NCBI RefSeq assembly: GCF_963576675.1
Contig: NC_088915.1
Span: 1,989,001-2,053,000 of the forward strand
Length of the DNA: 64,000 nt
Direction of reading: 5' to 3'
DNA from: Euphorbia lathyris
Taxonomy: Eukaryota; Streptophyta; Magnoliopsida; Malpighiales; Euphorbiaceae
Shown: positions 21,077 through 33,961 of the stretch, in pieces
How positions within the stretch are numbered: the stretch's first letter is position 1
Layout: every line of letters starts with the position of its first letter
The notes under the pieces: model-generated
The model's input: the letters and a program-made list of their open reading frames with translations, nothing else
Told to the model about the DNA's origin: nothing
The model's database searches: none
Program-made: the position numbers and the translations under genes

Positions 21077-23810
21077 AAGTTGAGAAACTAAGAGTAAGGC
21101 TATAAACCAACTCTGAATCTAATTCTCTTTCTTCTTCTTTTTCTGTTTTTGCTTGAGATTTTGTTATAGTATCTGAGCAAATACATTTCCCCATAAAAAT
21201 CTTAGTCTTTCTCATTGGTTTTGCATTCTTCAAACTTGATTCATGTTTGTTGTCTACCATCTTTCTTTCAAAAATGTCTTACATTGCGGTAGTAGCCGGA
21301 GAAAATTTTCGGCAATAAGGATAACAATCTTAATCAAGAAGGAAATTTTCTCGCATCTCTCTATATATAGTAGGTACATCTCCATGGGTAGTTCCATATA
21401 GCTTGCGAGCAATACCTTAGGTTTGTCAATAGTTTTGTTCAGTCTTACTTGCTCTACTTTCTAAAAAACACAAAATCCTAAAAAGTCCAAGAAAAAATAA
21501 CTTTCTCTCTTATTTCATAAAAGAAAAATCACACTTTTTTACTCTAAATTATACACAGTATTATAATATTTTCCATTTAGCCAAATATTTTCCTCATTAA
21601 TACCTAAACTAAACCTTCTTTAGAACCCATGCAAAAGACCTTTTGATTATATTTTGGTTAGACTAGCAAGTGATAGAGACTAAGAACTAGACGCCATTAC
21701 TTATCACAATACTTGTAATGAATTGAGTGTTAAATTTTAAACCTTTAGTGAAAAGTAAAGATTAAAGGCTACAAGAAAAGAAAATCCTTGAGATATCACC
21801 TTATGAGGTTGTACACTAGTTCATACTTTCAAATATGGGATGTATTGAATAATGTAATACTTTTGAGAAAACCTTATTTTGTTCAAGTTCATCTATGTCG
21901 TATGATTTACATAAGTTGAGATTATTGAATGTCAGTGAAATAAGTCTTATCAAAGTTATAAGCTACATGGCTTGTTTGATTTCAAATTTTATTTTGAATC
22001 TAACACTTCCTTCAAGACAAGGAATGTTCAAAATGTGACCAAGTTGTTATAACCATTTATATAATATTTTAACTCATTGTTTTATGTTATTTTTTAGTGG
22101 TTTGTCAATGTTTGTCCCTAGTTTTGAGTGATTTGAGGTGTTTTTGGAAATAAAACAAAGTAATTAGATAAATCTTCCAATAGACTGCTCGACCAGCTGA
22201 CTGTAATTCTAGAATAAGAAGAAAAACTAAAATCTGCCTAAAAACTTCAAAACCTTCCTTACTAAATTCTAAATCAATTATAGCAAGAAAAAGAAGAATC
22301 CTTAAAGGTTGGGGACATATAAATATGCTTAAAAAGACTCCAAAACCTTCCTTAATTATTTCCAAATCAATTATGGCAAGATAAAGCATCAATATTAAAG
22401 ACAAGCTAGACATTTTAGGTGGTTTTTATATAAATAAGAGCCCCAAAACTCCTATAAATAGGGAGCTTTGCTAGTTTGTAGGTCTATGCTCCAAACACCA
22501 TTTTTACATCATGTGTAGCTCATTTTCATTATCTTTAGCTTTCAATTGCATTGGTGGTTATAAATTATTTTATTCATTTCAGATCTAGTTCTTTTTTTAT
22601 TATAGCAAGGGTTAAACTAACCCATAGTTTAGACCTTGCAAAACTCGACTTTGCTTTCTATTCACCTTGTGTTCTCAATATACTATTATATTAAAGTTCA
22701 TATTTTCTTTCATCTACATCTTCTTCCATTTCTAGATTTCATTTAATATATTGTGGTCAGACAGGCATCCAAATCTGAGTACTATAGGATGTGAAAATCT
22801 TTGAGGATGCATCCCCAACTCGGAAAACTTTTCAGTATACATTTAGCCAGAAATGAGACAAATAGCAGAAAACAAATGTGAAGAACAATGGTCTAGAGAG
22901 AGAGAGGAAAGTTAATACTTACATGAGTGGTGCTGGGAGGAGAAAACTCAACCTCGTAGGTTGGGTCTCCCTCAAAGTAACAAGTGTAGGGAACCCCTAA
23001 AATGTTCATATGGGACATGTGTCACTCGAAGGTGGTAACTAGTGAGCCTAGGGCGCAACTCTTCGGAGCACAACCCATTCCTGCAGGAGGACCTCTTGAA
23101 CTGCCAGACATACCACAACCTCCACCAGATCAGCCTGTGAACGGCCTTGTCTTCCTCATCTTCAACCGAGGACAAAAAAAAAGGGATGCTCTAATGAGGT
23201 AAAATATATGTGTATGTGTCTGATTAATGCAATACCACTCATCCTATTAGCGGCAACTGAAGGACCAGCAATGAAAGGTTCTGGAATGGGAGCCATGATC
23301 CTCTATCGAGTATGGAGAAGGCTCTTACAGAAGGCATGATAAGCACCCTCCACAATGGAGATTTTCACACTAAACCGGTAGAGACCAAGATCATCCTTCC
23401 CAGAAGCCTAGAGATCCACATCATATGATGTCGCTTCCTTGGGATATGTTGTTGATATTCGGGCTTGTGGGAGGGATCAATCTTGGTATCTACCGGATTG
23501 GCACGGAGATCTCTAGTGTGGACGGTGGTGCAAATAACGCGCTGTCCGTTTGGTCGAAGGGCCAGACGATTGCGGCGGACAGGTCGGCCCTGGGGCCGAC
23601 CTGCACGTCGCAACTATTCTGTCCTACAGCCAAACGGACAAACTGTTCCGTTTAGGCCAAATCGGGTCCGAAACAAATTTTTTTCAAAAATAAATTAATT
23701 CGGGCCGCCCGTGGGCAGGCTCAAATTATTAAAAAAACTTAAAAAATGATAAATTGAGTATATTAAAAAATGCGTTATTTGCTTATATATTTATTTTTTT
23801 TGTTTTACAG
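21077..23810. other. Unassigned AT-rich region with a GC-rich island
   Basis: No gene is recognised. A plus-strand TATA-like sequence (CCTATAAATAGGG, about 22450) lies before a stretch that shows no long frame. The part 23480-23660 is unusually GC-rich with nested inverted repeats. The frames at 23002-23202 and 23365-23698 have no recognisable domain. Confidence 0.4.
23544..23639. repeat. Nested GC-rich inverted repeats
   Basis: Outer arms GTCCGTTTGG (23544-23553) and CCAAACGGAC (23630-23639) enclose an inner perfect hairpin with 11-bp arms CAGGTCGGCCC (23580-23590) and 23593-23603 and a 2-nt loop. It lies about 170 bases upstream of the PMD pseudogene's first recognised exon. Confidence 0.75.
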
Positions 23811-25817
23811 GCTGATATTGATGAGGCCCGTTTTGGACACAGATATACAAGGACATGTGTTGTGAATGCCTCTGCCTGGAGGCAACAGATGGAGCAGATG
23901 ATGATGGGGGATGCCCAGAGGGCACAGACTGAACACGACGAGCATGTTAGACGTGAGGAGATGGCAGATGCTATGGAGATGGAGGGAGATGACTCTATGG
24001 CTCCTCAGAGTGCTTCTTTTGTGTGAGTACCTCCTTAGACAGTGATGAGGGGTCGTGACAGACGTTTTGCTTCTACAGCAGGGTCGTCTTTGGGTGAGAA
24101 TTTTAAATTTTGTTATTATTATGTGATTTATTCGTGATTAGTAGAAAATATACGAATATTCTGAAATGAGTTTACTGTAATTTCAGGTAGCAACAAGCAC
24201 TCGATGAGTGCTGGAGAGGATGACTGGATCGTGAAGACCCTGGTTCCTAAGGGTCCATCTGATGGTGTTGTGATCTTGAGCTTTCTAGGACATATTGCCC
24301 ATGCTATCTGGAGCGGGCAGGATAGGGGCCTCCTCAAGTGTCAGACACGCTTAGTCTATCGTGGGAAGTTGTGTGTATGGCACGGTGGCGCTTCTAGAGA
24401 GATCCAGATGCGTATTGCGTCATCTGGATTGTCCCATTTACCAGGTATCATGTATGCCCACATCGATGCGCCCCTGATTGCGGGTTTTGTGGAGCGGTGG
24501 CAGCTAGACACGTCATCATTGCACATGACGTTTAGTGAGATGAGCATTATGTTGCATGATGTGTGGCAGATTTTGCGCATCCCCATCGATGGGGCTATGG
24601 TGACTGCTGAGGCGAGTATTGAGGAGCTTCAGTCTTGTGTGATGGAGTTGTTTGGTATGACTCGGGATGAGTTGCTAAACGGTCACTACTTTAATGACGG
24701 TATACGATCGGCTTCCATCCTGGAGTATTGTCAAGGAGATCAGATTCTTGATGCACAGGCTACAGCTTGGACATTTCTTATGCTCGGTTGCACATTGTTC
24801 GTGGACAAGACTGGTGACCGCATTTGACTTTCCTGTCTGTTGGAGGTACATGACTCGGTAGCTGGAGCCATTGGACTCTCGTGGGGCTCAGCTGCACTAG
24901 CATATCTATACCGTCATCTAAGTATTGCTAGCAGAGGAGATTGTGGGCAGATCACGGGTTGTCAGCTGACATTGCTTCAGGCATGGATTTATGAGTACTT
25001 CCCGTACTTCAGGCCTCAGCGGGAGGGAGTTACATTAGATCCGGAGCTTCCAAGGGCTTGCATGTGGCCATCTATAGTGTTGGAGAAGAGTGATGATAGG
25101 CTGAGATCATATCGCGCCGGGCTTGATAGATTGACTACTGATGAGGTATAATTTCCATTTAATTAAATAAACCAAATTCATTACTTGTACTATTTGTATG
25201 TTAATGTTGTTGTATACGTCATTAGGTGATGTGGATGTCGTATTGTCCTGATGCCATTACGGATACCCCTAGGACGACATACGCCGGATGGATACGTTAC
25301 AGGGATGTGATCGAGCCGTACATGCTGGGGAGATGCCTTCACCAGCTCGGTTACGTGCAGACCATACCCAGACCGATCTTGAGGCCGTTGAAGTCCGTAC
25401 GTCCTTGGTCTAGCTTGAAGTATCGGGTAGAAGTGCCCGCCGATATGGCAGAGGATCTTTGGACCTCGTTTCCTGAGGCGGGCATGCTTGTATTGTCTCG
25501 GTTCACTCTAGCACAGACTCCTTCGGACTGTGACGAGCAGTACATGGCGTGGTACTACCTGCATTCACACCCTCAGCTACTGCCGGAGATGCCTGCACCC
25601 GGACCGACCATTCATACTCGCTCGAACAACGAAGTGGCAAGTGATTTAAGTTTTAATCAACTGATTTACAATTATCAAATTATACTAAATGAAATGATAT
25701 TTATTCATTTTGGGGTTTTTCTTTTGCTAGTGGGTTAGCCGTTTCGCTAACTCGGGAGAAGGTGCATTGCAGGCGATGAACCTTCTTGATGAGGATGTTG
25801 CGACTGAGTGGAAATAG
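23811..25817 (+). pseudogene. Plant mobile domain (MAIN/MAIL1-like) gene, degenerate
   Basis: Candidate exons: 23811-24093, 24187-25145, 25226-25636 and 25731-25817, all joining in phase. The second carries the PMD signature: GFVERWQLDTSSLHMTFSEM, VWQILRIPIDG, then LSWGSAALAYLYRHL and LQAWIYEYFPYF. The last two hold the C-terminal part (TYAGWIRYRDVIEPYMLGR, WYYLHSHPQLLPEMP) and end at TAG 25815-25817. Introns are GT-AG except the last, which has a GC donor (GCAAGT at 25637) and AG at 25730. Three in-frame stops occur: TGA 24024-24026, TAG 24036-24038 and TGA 24825-24827. PMD proteins include meristem-maintenance factors and many transposon-carried copies; which kind this is cannot be told. 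The true first exon was not found. Confidence 0.8.
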
Positions 25818-28672
25818 TCGTACGACCAGATTTTGGATGCTTGGCATTCGGCTTCATAATTGGAATTCCATATGAAATTGGATGGCTAACTTAGATCCTC
25901 GGGATTTTCGAACTCCATTGCAGCATGACTTTGCAAGCTTCTTTTAGGAATTTGCTGACAATAAGTGAGACAGAGTTCATAAGCACAATTTGGACATCTG
26001 CGGTGTAAATTGGCAATTGAAGTTGCACAATGGTCTCCTTCCTCCAATTTGTTTCCCCATGCAGATTCTCTCCATCCATTGCAAACGTACACCTACAGAC
26101 CATTGTGACGAATTATGAGCACATCCTGCAAGGCCATTGGAGTGTACTGCAAGAAAAAACAAGGGAAGTATTGAGAACATTAAATAATCAGTTTAAGGTC
26201 TCCTCAAAATGAATCCCCTATATACATAAGAAGGTCCCAAGATGACACTGGAAAAAGGGATTGACCTCGAAAAAGGGATTATTAGGCTTGAAAAAGGAAT
26301 CCTAGTATATAATACACCTTCGTTTTCTTAATTACTTGTTAGTTTCTTTTTTTTTTAAAGTATGAAACGACAAGATTGAATATATTATGGATCCTTTAAA
26401 ATTCGCCAGAAAAACCAATTGGCATCCGGAATATTAAGAATGTCCCATTATCTTGCTTAATTATTATTAAGCCTCTAAGAGTGGATTTCAGCAAAGTTCA
26501 ATAAGGACCACAAAAACCAATTTCAGGAGGCCAAAAGATATTATATTAGATAAAGAAAAGGAACCAAAACAAAATAAGAAAACATATAATAAATTTTATA
26601 TATGCTCAAATGTATAAATATAAAAATGCAGGTGTTTATATAAATTTAGGCCTCTAAACCGATCAAAAAATACAATGAGCCAATCAATAAAACCAAGTGT
26701 TGCCAAACAAAAATTAATGGTTAACATAAACAAGAAATTAGAAATTCTAAACCTCAACTTACTTGCAACCAATAGTTATTGTTTTCGCCGGCCACGTTTT
26801 GCAATCAGTGCTACAATATCCTTTTTTTACTTTGGAAGATGTTGACTTCTGTTTTTCACCATTACTTTTCCTGCACCCATTCTCAAATATAATCAGCTAA
26901 TTTATCAAAGAATGCTTGCCGAATTCTATTTTGAGATTTGATGAAAAGGATTACTCATTAAAGATAACATTTACTATTTACAATTCATTAAACATAAAAC
27001 TTAGTATACTATGATGATATTCAAATTAAATGATACAATACTACCACTAGTGATGGTTTACAATTCAACAAACACCTCAAGACATTTGGAATAAACAATT
27101 GTAAGATGGTAAAAAACCTGTCATCTGTGGGAACCATCACTATGGTTGTACGGCGGCTGCTCAATTCGGTTTCCTGGTTTGAAGAAAGTAGGTAGAAATC
27201 AGGCCTTCTTTTTCTGCATTTTTTGTCAGCCAGAAAACAAATAAGAATAACTGTTGCATCATACAAAATTAAACAAACAAGAAAACAGATAAGAATAATT
27301 GTTTGCTCATACAATCATATGCACATCAAAATTAAACAAAAACTAAGAACTGGGTTCATATCAAGTGTAAAAACTGGAAGAATCCTCATCGTGGAATACC
27401 CAAATCCAGAAAGAAGAGAAAGCAAACAGCTAAATGAAAAACGAATTAGGGGTACCAAAGCCTTAGTCTTCAAGATGGAATACCCAAATCCTCATCGCGG
27501 CATTATCTTCTTTTTTGCCTTTTACTGTTTGGAAATTCTGAATCAAAATGGTTTGTGATCGGTGAGATCCCACCCAAACCTCTCATTATATGCTTGAGAA
27601 CAGGGAAACAAATTGCTGCGGCGGCTGGAGTTGAAGAAGTCTGAGGCAATATAGAAGAAAGTCTGGATATTTAGGGTTTCAAGGAAGCCCAATGGTCAAC
27701 CCCCTTTTGGGTTCGGCTATTTACACAATCAATTTAGACTTAATACATTTGTACTTTTGTACTTATTTAAAAAAACAAAAATCAATGGTTAATGTAATTT
27801 GAAAAATAAAAATCTACATACTGTGTGAACTTTTTAAATTGACCAATTTACATTTTAAAAATATCTATTTACCTTTTAAATTTTTTAACTTGACAAATTA
27901 ACATTTTAAAATCTATATACATATATATATAAAACTATCTATTTATCTTTTAAATTTTTTTAAAATAATCTATTAGTTCCATACACATTTTAACTTTTCA
28001 AACTATTTCAAAATCACTCTTTATTTCATCATGTAAATTTTAAAAGGTTTTTTTTTTTTGAGAAACAAATTTTAAAAGGTTAATACGATACTTTAAACAG
28101 ACTCAAGGATAAATTGACTATTTTAAAAGTTACGGGGGATAATTGATTTTTTTGGAGAAATTCAAGAGTGATGTATCAATCTTTAGTTTAAATAAAATTT
28201 ATAAGGTCTATGTTTGATAAAGAACTTTTCGAAGTAAAATTATAACTTTGAGCAACTTCCAGCATCGATGCTTGTATAAATTTTTTAAATCAACCCTTAC
28301 ACAATATAATACCATAAAAGCTAATAATATTAATCAGAAAATACTATGCCATTTTCCCTTTCACATGACACAAGGTACATGACAGACATTTGTTTTAGTA
28401 TCGTGTGAATATTTTTCGTGACAGTATTTTAGCTGTATGTCATCTGAAAGCGAAATAAAAAATGCGCTCCATTCTCAGATGACATTACTATTACATAATC
28501 CCGTCATCCAAAGAAAACGCGCGTTTTCGTTAAATTTCACTTACTCAACAGATGACACTTCTAATAAATGAATGTCATTGTTTGGCGAAAACAAAAAAGC
28601 AGCAAATGAAATTTCACTTACGCGGCCAATCCCTAAATTTTAGGCGCTCTTTTTTTACTAGAATTTCAGCTG
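25818..28672. other. Unassigned AT-rich region
   Basis: No convincing gene. A segment at about 26755-26850 (CGCCGGCCACGTTTTGCAAT and flanks) resembles 49575-49690 and marks a diverged dispersed repeat. A stretch at 28370-28600 has several ATGACA/TGTCAT motifs in both orientations, suggesting a decayed DNA transposon end. The short frames at 25886-26212 and 27021-27558 show no domain. Confidence 0.4.
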
Positions 28673-28807
28673 ATATATAAACCCTCTCTCTAATCCCAAA
28701 CCCCAGTTTAGGTTACGCAAGAGCTTCATCCCTCTCATCCCTCTCTATCTCCATGGCTGATTTGAACATGCAATCACTGGCTGAGCTATAAACACGGTAC
28801 TGGTAAG
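28673..28807 (+). pseudogene. Gene 5' fragment: TATA box, short first exon, splice donor
   Basis: GATATATAAACC (28670-28681) is followed by a pyrimidine-rich leader and an ATG at about 28753 reading MADLNMQSLAEL and then TAA, with a consensus donor GGTAAGT at about 28802. The TAA could derive from CAA. No later exon was recognised. It looks like the promoter and first exon of a gene, captured or truncated; the parent gene is not identified. Confidence 0.4.
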
Positions 28808-29869
28808 TATCTATTGATTTTCGTTGTTCCTTACTCTCTCTTTTCCTCATCCGATTTACTTTTGTGTATGTCGATTTCAGCAGTTGGAATAAGGATCTAT
28901 TGATTTCAGAGCTATGATTTAAAGGGTTAGATCTCTCGCTTAGATACTGATTTTATTGTATTCATTGTTAGATTCACCGCTGAAATTCTTGGGTCATTAT
29001 TTTTTTTTACCTAGGGCAATACAGTGCCGGTTGCTGAAGATGTTCTAATTTCTTTTTATTTGAACATAATATTTACAGGGATAGTAAAAATGTTACATGC
29101 GAAGGCTGACTGAAGATGTTGTCATTCAGTTCTTGTGTTTAGCATATGGGAAGATTTCTTTAACTTATTGAATATATATTGTTGTTATGTTGGTTTGAAC
29201 TGATTGGTTGCAAGTATTAAAGGGTAAATTTAGGCTAATTGCATGTACTGATATGGCTTGCAAATGATAAGATATATATAAGTTGTATGCTTGTTATCGC
29301 ATTTTTTGGAGCTTTCTCTCTCCTAACCAAACAACACCCAAATGACCTCAAAACGAAAATTTTCAAGAATTAAAGTTCCTTAGAATATCATTAACGCTTT
29401 GGATTTTTTTTTTTTAGCCGTCATGAGTCGTTTTGAAAGGTTAAGTGGCCACCGTTGTTAAAAAATATAAAGTCCAATGGCCATACCGGGAAGAAATGAA
29501 GTTCAATGGCTATAATGTGAAAATGGGTAAAGTTCAGTGGCCATGGGTGCAATTTACCCATATAAGTTAGAATTTAGATTTCTCTTGGGAATTAAGGATC
29601 ACTTTAGTTTTAAGTTGGCTAATATGATCAATTGAGTCCAAAATTAAATTTACTTATCAACTTAACCATTTAACTTGACTGAGTATTTAACTTCCACATT
29701 AGAACTTCTAAACATGGTTATCGAAAAATTGAAATAGCTTACTGTATTTTTCCAAGTTGTTTATAAATGTATTAGTAACAAAATAAACATTTTAGTCATT
29801 TTGACAAAAAAATCCAGATTACTCCTAAGTGAAAGACTTAATTGTTGATATTTTAGCAACCCCAGCTTC
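28808..29869. other. Unassigned AT-rich region
   Basis: No gene seen. 29420-29560 contains three near-repeats of an AAAGT(C/T)CA(A/G)TGGCCAT phrase, resembling the edge of a non-coding dispersed repeat. Confidence 0.4.
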
Positions 29870-30590
29870 TAAAATTTTGTGGCTTCAATCATTACTTCCA
29901 CAAATTGGCTTTCAATCATCTCAATCACTAGTTTTGTGGTGTGATAACTTGGGAGCAATTTATCTTATCGCCAACCCAATTTTTCATCATTGATCAAAAC
30001 ACCTCTAAATTGATTTGGACTTTGTTTCCGATAAGGTTGCACACACAGAATTAAAAGTTTCTTAAATTTCCACTATCGATCATATAGTTGTCATTTTCGG
30101 CAAATTATTAGAAGCCCTGGGTTCTCTATGTCAAATGGAGGACCTTCCATACATATTTTGACACGTGTAACATGGACCCACGTATATTGGAAGAGGCCCC
30201 ACTATTTTAATTATTATTTGGGATCACAATACATGTGTCCAAATGTGAATTGGGGTCCTCCGAGTGACATGAAAGACCCGGTGTTTAATATAAGAACTCG
30301 TCATTTTCACTAAGCCACTACCAAAGACTTGAGGGGGACTGATAAGGGTTTACCAAGTCAAGCCTTAGCGCACCAAATTTGTGGAGATTTTAGTAAATAA
30401 ATAATTAACTAAATATCATGTGTATTCTGTATTTGAAATAGTCTAGATTTATTTGAAATTTAAATTAGTCTGTTATAACTAATCATATGTATTCTCCTTT
30501 AAAGGCTTGATGCTTCTCTAATGAAAATTACATTGAGATATGAACTTTACAAGTATGACCTATCATTTCCTCTTTCATCAATTTTTACAG
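29870..30590 (+). mobile_element. Relic 3' end of a plus-strand copia element
   Basis: 29870-30060 translates to a decayed copia RNase H C-terminus ([18 protein letters not shown], stops, FVSDKV), homologous to the RNase H at 20232-20801. It is followed by a polypurine tract (TTGAGGGGGAC, 30329-30339) and a 251-bp LTR (30340-30590, TGATAAGGG to TTTCATCA). Everything upstream is missing. It belongs to a different copia family from the 181-bp-LTR elements. Confidence 0.75.
30340..30590 (+). repeat. Copia relic 3' LTR
   Basis: Begins TGAT directly after a polypurine tract and ends ATCA, giving matched 4-bp inverted ends. No second copy is in the window. Confidence 0.65.
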
Positions 30591-32671
30591 TAAGATTTCA
30601 ATGTTAAAAATTATGTTTATAAATAATTATTAAACTCTGTCTAAATTAATATTAATCACATATATAAATAATAATTTAATAAACTAAAATCATTCAAAAT
30701 TGCAAAAAATAGCACATATTATCAGGGTTTTTTTTTCAGTCACGGCTTTTCAATAGCATTAGGATAATGAGAGGCCCGAAAATTTAATTTATTTCACAAT
30801 ATATGTCTTAACAATAAGAGTAAAGTAAAAAAAATAACAGACTTATAGGGGTATCGTTCCCCAAATGGCTCCCTTCTGAAATAAATATATAGCCACAAAT
30901 CAACGTCTCCAAGTTTTTAAATATTGAGACTGCAATTTTTGAAATGGCCAAGCCACATCTTTTGCATTTGACTTTAACAATAATATAGTTGCTAAATGTT
31001 TTCTCAAAAGTTACATCTTTATTTTGTTTATCTTGGTTCAGACAAAAATTACATAAATCCTAATTTATAAAAAAATTAGAATATAAAGACTAGCATCGTA
31101 GGGCTCTAAAATAATATGTATTATGAAATTACTCATGTTACTTTTTTCTGAAATTACAACATTACCTAAATATTTTATTACAATGTGCATGGATAAATAG
31201 TCAATCTAGCTTTTCCTTTTCTACTGACTTGTTTACATTAAGAGACTAACAAATGGAGCAATCAGTTGAGATAGATTTTAGGAATTATTTTAAAGTGCTT
31301 TAGGATGTTTGGAAGTTAGTTTAGAAATACTAGAAGTAAATAAGTTGCTTAAAGCCATGAACAAAGACAATGAAAAAACAAAATAAGCCTTCTACTAGTG
31401 TTCTGACTTATTATCTTAATCTGAAATTCTGATTCTTACATATTGAAGTTATGTATTCTTCCTCCAAATCTAATTTTGATATGGTGTATATAGGTTCTTC
31501 ACCTTAACAAAATTCTTCAAATGGAAACAATTCTGATGACAAAACAGACTGCTTCAAATATAAGGAATTTATACCTTTACTTATAGATAATACATATAAT
31601 AGGGTTTCTACTTCAAAAGAATTTGATATGGCTTCATCTTCCAATAAAGAGGTGAAGATTTATCTGAATTGCAATTTTTCAAGAAACCCTTCTTTTCAAA
31701 GTCAAAATCTAATTGCAGTTATTGGAGAAATGAAAGATGAATGCGGCAGTAAATACAAAATTTGTGTTTTCTCTTTAATAAAACTATTGGAAATGGTTTG
31801 TGAACATTTCTTGCTTGTAAATACTAATTCTATAAATGTGTCGTACTCCAAAATGCCCAAGATTCATTAATCCCTAGCCATTTTAAAGAAACTGAAAAAA
31901 TGAAGAAGGTAATGGTGCCCAAAAGTCTAGAGTCTTCAAAGGTAAATTATGCTCTGGTTCATGGCAATAATTCTGAGTCCAGAGACAGAAATGGAACTGT
32001 ACATGCAGCTCGAGCTACTAATCTAGTACCAACTAAAGGCAAACACGTGCCTTTAGTGGTAACTGAAAGTTCTCATGCTTTTGAGAAACTGCTAACTGAA
32101 ATCATCAAGAGAAATCAAGTCTGGTCGCAGTCAACAAATAATATACAATACCAGCTGCTCTGCTGCAAAATTTTCTTAGGATGATTCTAGCACTCCTTCT
32201 GATGATTACCATGATGACTATGATGACGAGGACATAGATGATGATGCACTTTCTGTTAAACCCATAGAAATATCTCATTTATCTCCATGATATTACTCGA
32301 GGAGAAGAAAGTGTAGAAATTCTCATAGGCTGCAATTGGTTTGAAAGTATTTACTTTATTTCATCAAGTTTGACCTGGGAAACCAAAGCTTAAATTAATT
32401 TAATTCTACCACAACCACATATATAGTTATTATCTAATAACTTATTAACAATTTAATCAAATAACCTTAGATCTTTAACCAATTAAACTAATAGATTACC
32501 GTTAAAATACGGAATTTTAGTTCTTAAACAAGCAAGAATTTGGCTTTTTTTAAGAACAGTGACTACTTTGATAAGTGTCTTCCATTTTTTCTACCTTCAA
32601 CAAATTCTGTTGAAAAACAAGAGTATATTGAAACAATTTCTCTTAAAAACCAAGAGTATATTTTATGCAAT
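30591..32671. other. Unassigned region with two unexplained short ORFs
   Basis: No known domain. The frame at 31628-31870 (80 codons, ATG, MASSSNKEVKIYLNC) and the frame at 31900-32184 are separated by a stop and a frame change; a later plus-strand stretch (about 32185-32290) encodes an acidic Asp-rich run (DDYHDDYDDED). Together they could be remains of one gene encoding a protein with an acidic tail. Nothing supports a function. Confidence 0.3.
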
Positions 32672-32815
32672 TTTTTGATTAAAGACTGGCGTGAGGGGAG
32701 AGAGACTCTGACGGACATCCCAACGAGGCTGGCACCCCCACCCTAGCCCTCAAAAACCCAAAGCCGAATTTATTAAAAAGAATAAAAAATAAAGAATGTT
32801 ACAAAGGATAGAAAA

Positions 32816-33754
32816 CTAGGAAAAACGGAAGATAGTTCTCCCGGTCAGATTACATAAAAACTCCGCAGAGCAGAAGTCCGGAATGCTGTCCCACCACGAA
32901 GTTTGCTGCGATTGACGACCAAAGTTTGCAAGGAGATCCGCAACACAATTTCCCTCTCTGTAAATGTGTGAAACTGTCACTGTCATGGAGGCCAATTGAT
33001 CCAAGCAGACTAACCAGGACTGTCTGATTGACCAAGGAACATCACTAGCGCGATGCCGAAGTAGATGCACAATGAAAGTTGAATCACTCTCCACCCATAG
33101 TGGATGCCATCCTTTTTTATAGGCCATATCAATTGCGTATATTGCTGCCGGGAGCTCGGCGCTATTGGCAAATGCGTTGTCTAGTGGATAGGCGAATGCT
33201 CCTTCGAAGATACCATTCTGCGTCCGGAATATCCCGCTGCAGCCAGCCGCCCCTGGGCATCCGACAACGGATGCGTCCGTGTTGACCTTTACCCACCCCT
33301 CTGTCGTAGGCTGCCAACACACCGGAAGGATACGGGGTGCCCTATGAGGACACCTAGGCAAATTCATCTCTCGCAGTATATGAAGCTCAACCTCCGAGTT
33401 CCACATCCCACCATGGTCAAGAGCGCCTCCCTCTCGAGTGGAACCCCACAAGCGCCTAAGAGCGAAGAACAAATTTGGCGTATCTCCCTCGAAGATTGCC
33501 TTATTTCGGGTTGACCAAATGATCCAGATGCCATTAACCACTGCTAAAGCCCAAAGATCCGCAATCTCATTACTGAAACGCTGTTTAGAAGCTTCTGTAA
33601 TCAGCAAACACACACTCGAATCTGTACAGATTCGCCTGCCAAACAAAGCCCCGATCCCTTGCCAAATCTGCTTGGAGAAATTATAGGAGACAAACAAATG
33701 ATCTGGTGTTTCAGATTCAACCCCATAAAGAGCGCATTTGGAGACCAATACCAT
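32816..33754 (-). pseudogene. LINE ORF2 C-terminus: zf-RVT and RNase H
   Basis: zf-RVT-like residues (CALYGVESETPDHLFVSY) come first, then an RNase H with VKVNTDAS, AELPAAIYAI, VESDS and REGNCVADLLA, matching the Asp-Glu-Asp-Asp catalytic pattern of plant LINE RNase H. The frame ends at 32816 in the normal position. The first Met is internal. Confidence 0.85.
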
Positions 33755-33961
33755 ACCACGGCGAATCGGGCGATAATGAGTTGGTAAAAAGCCAAGAGCC
33801 TCTCGCCAACAGACAAGCGAGTGCGAAGGGGCGATGAATGGATGCCAAATAAATCGACTCCAAGGTCGAGGAGGAGGAGCAGGCCTTAACCAAACATAAA
33901 ATAGTTTAGCAGTGAATTTACCATGAACCGCGGGCTCCCAGATACAGACATCCTCCTGTTC

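Noticed and set aside
23002..23698. Short ORFs in the GC-rich island
   Set aside because: No recognisable domain, conflicting frames on both strands, GC-rich inverted repeats explain the lack of stops.
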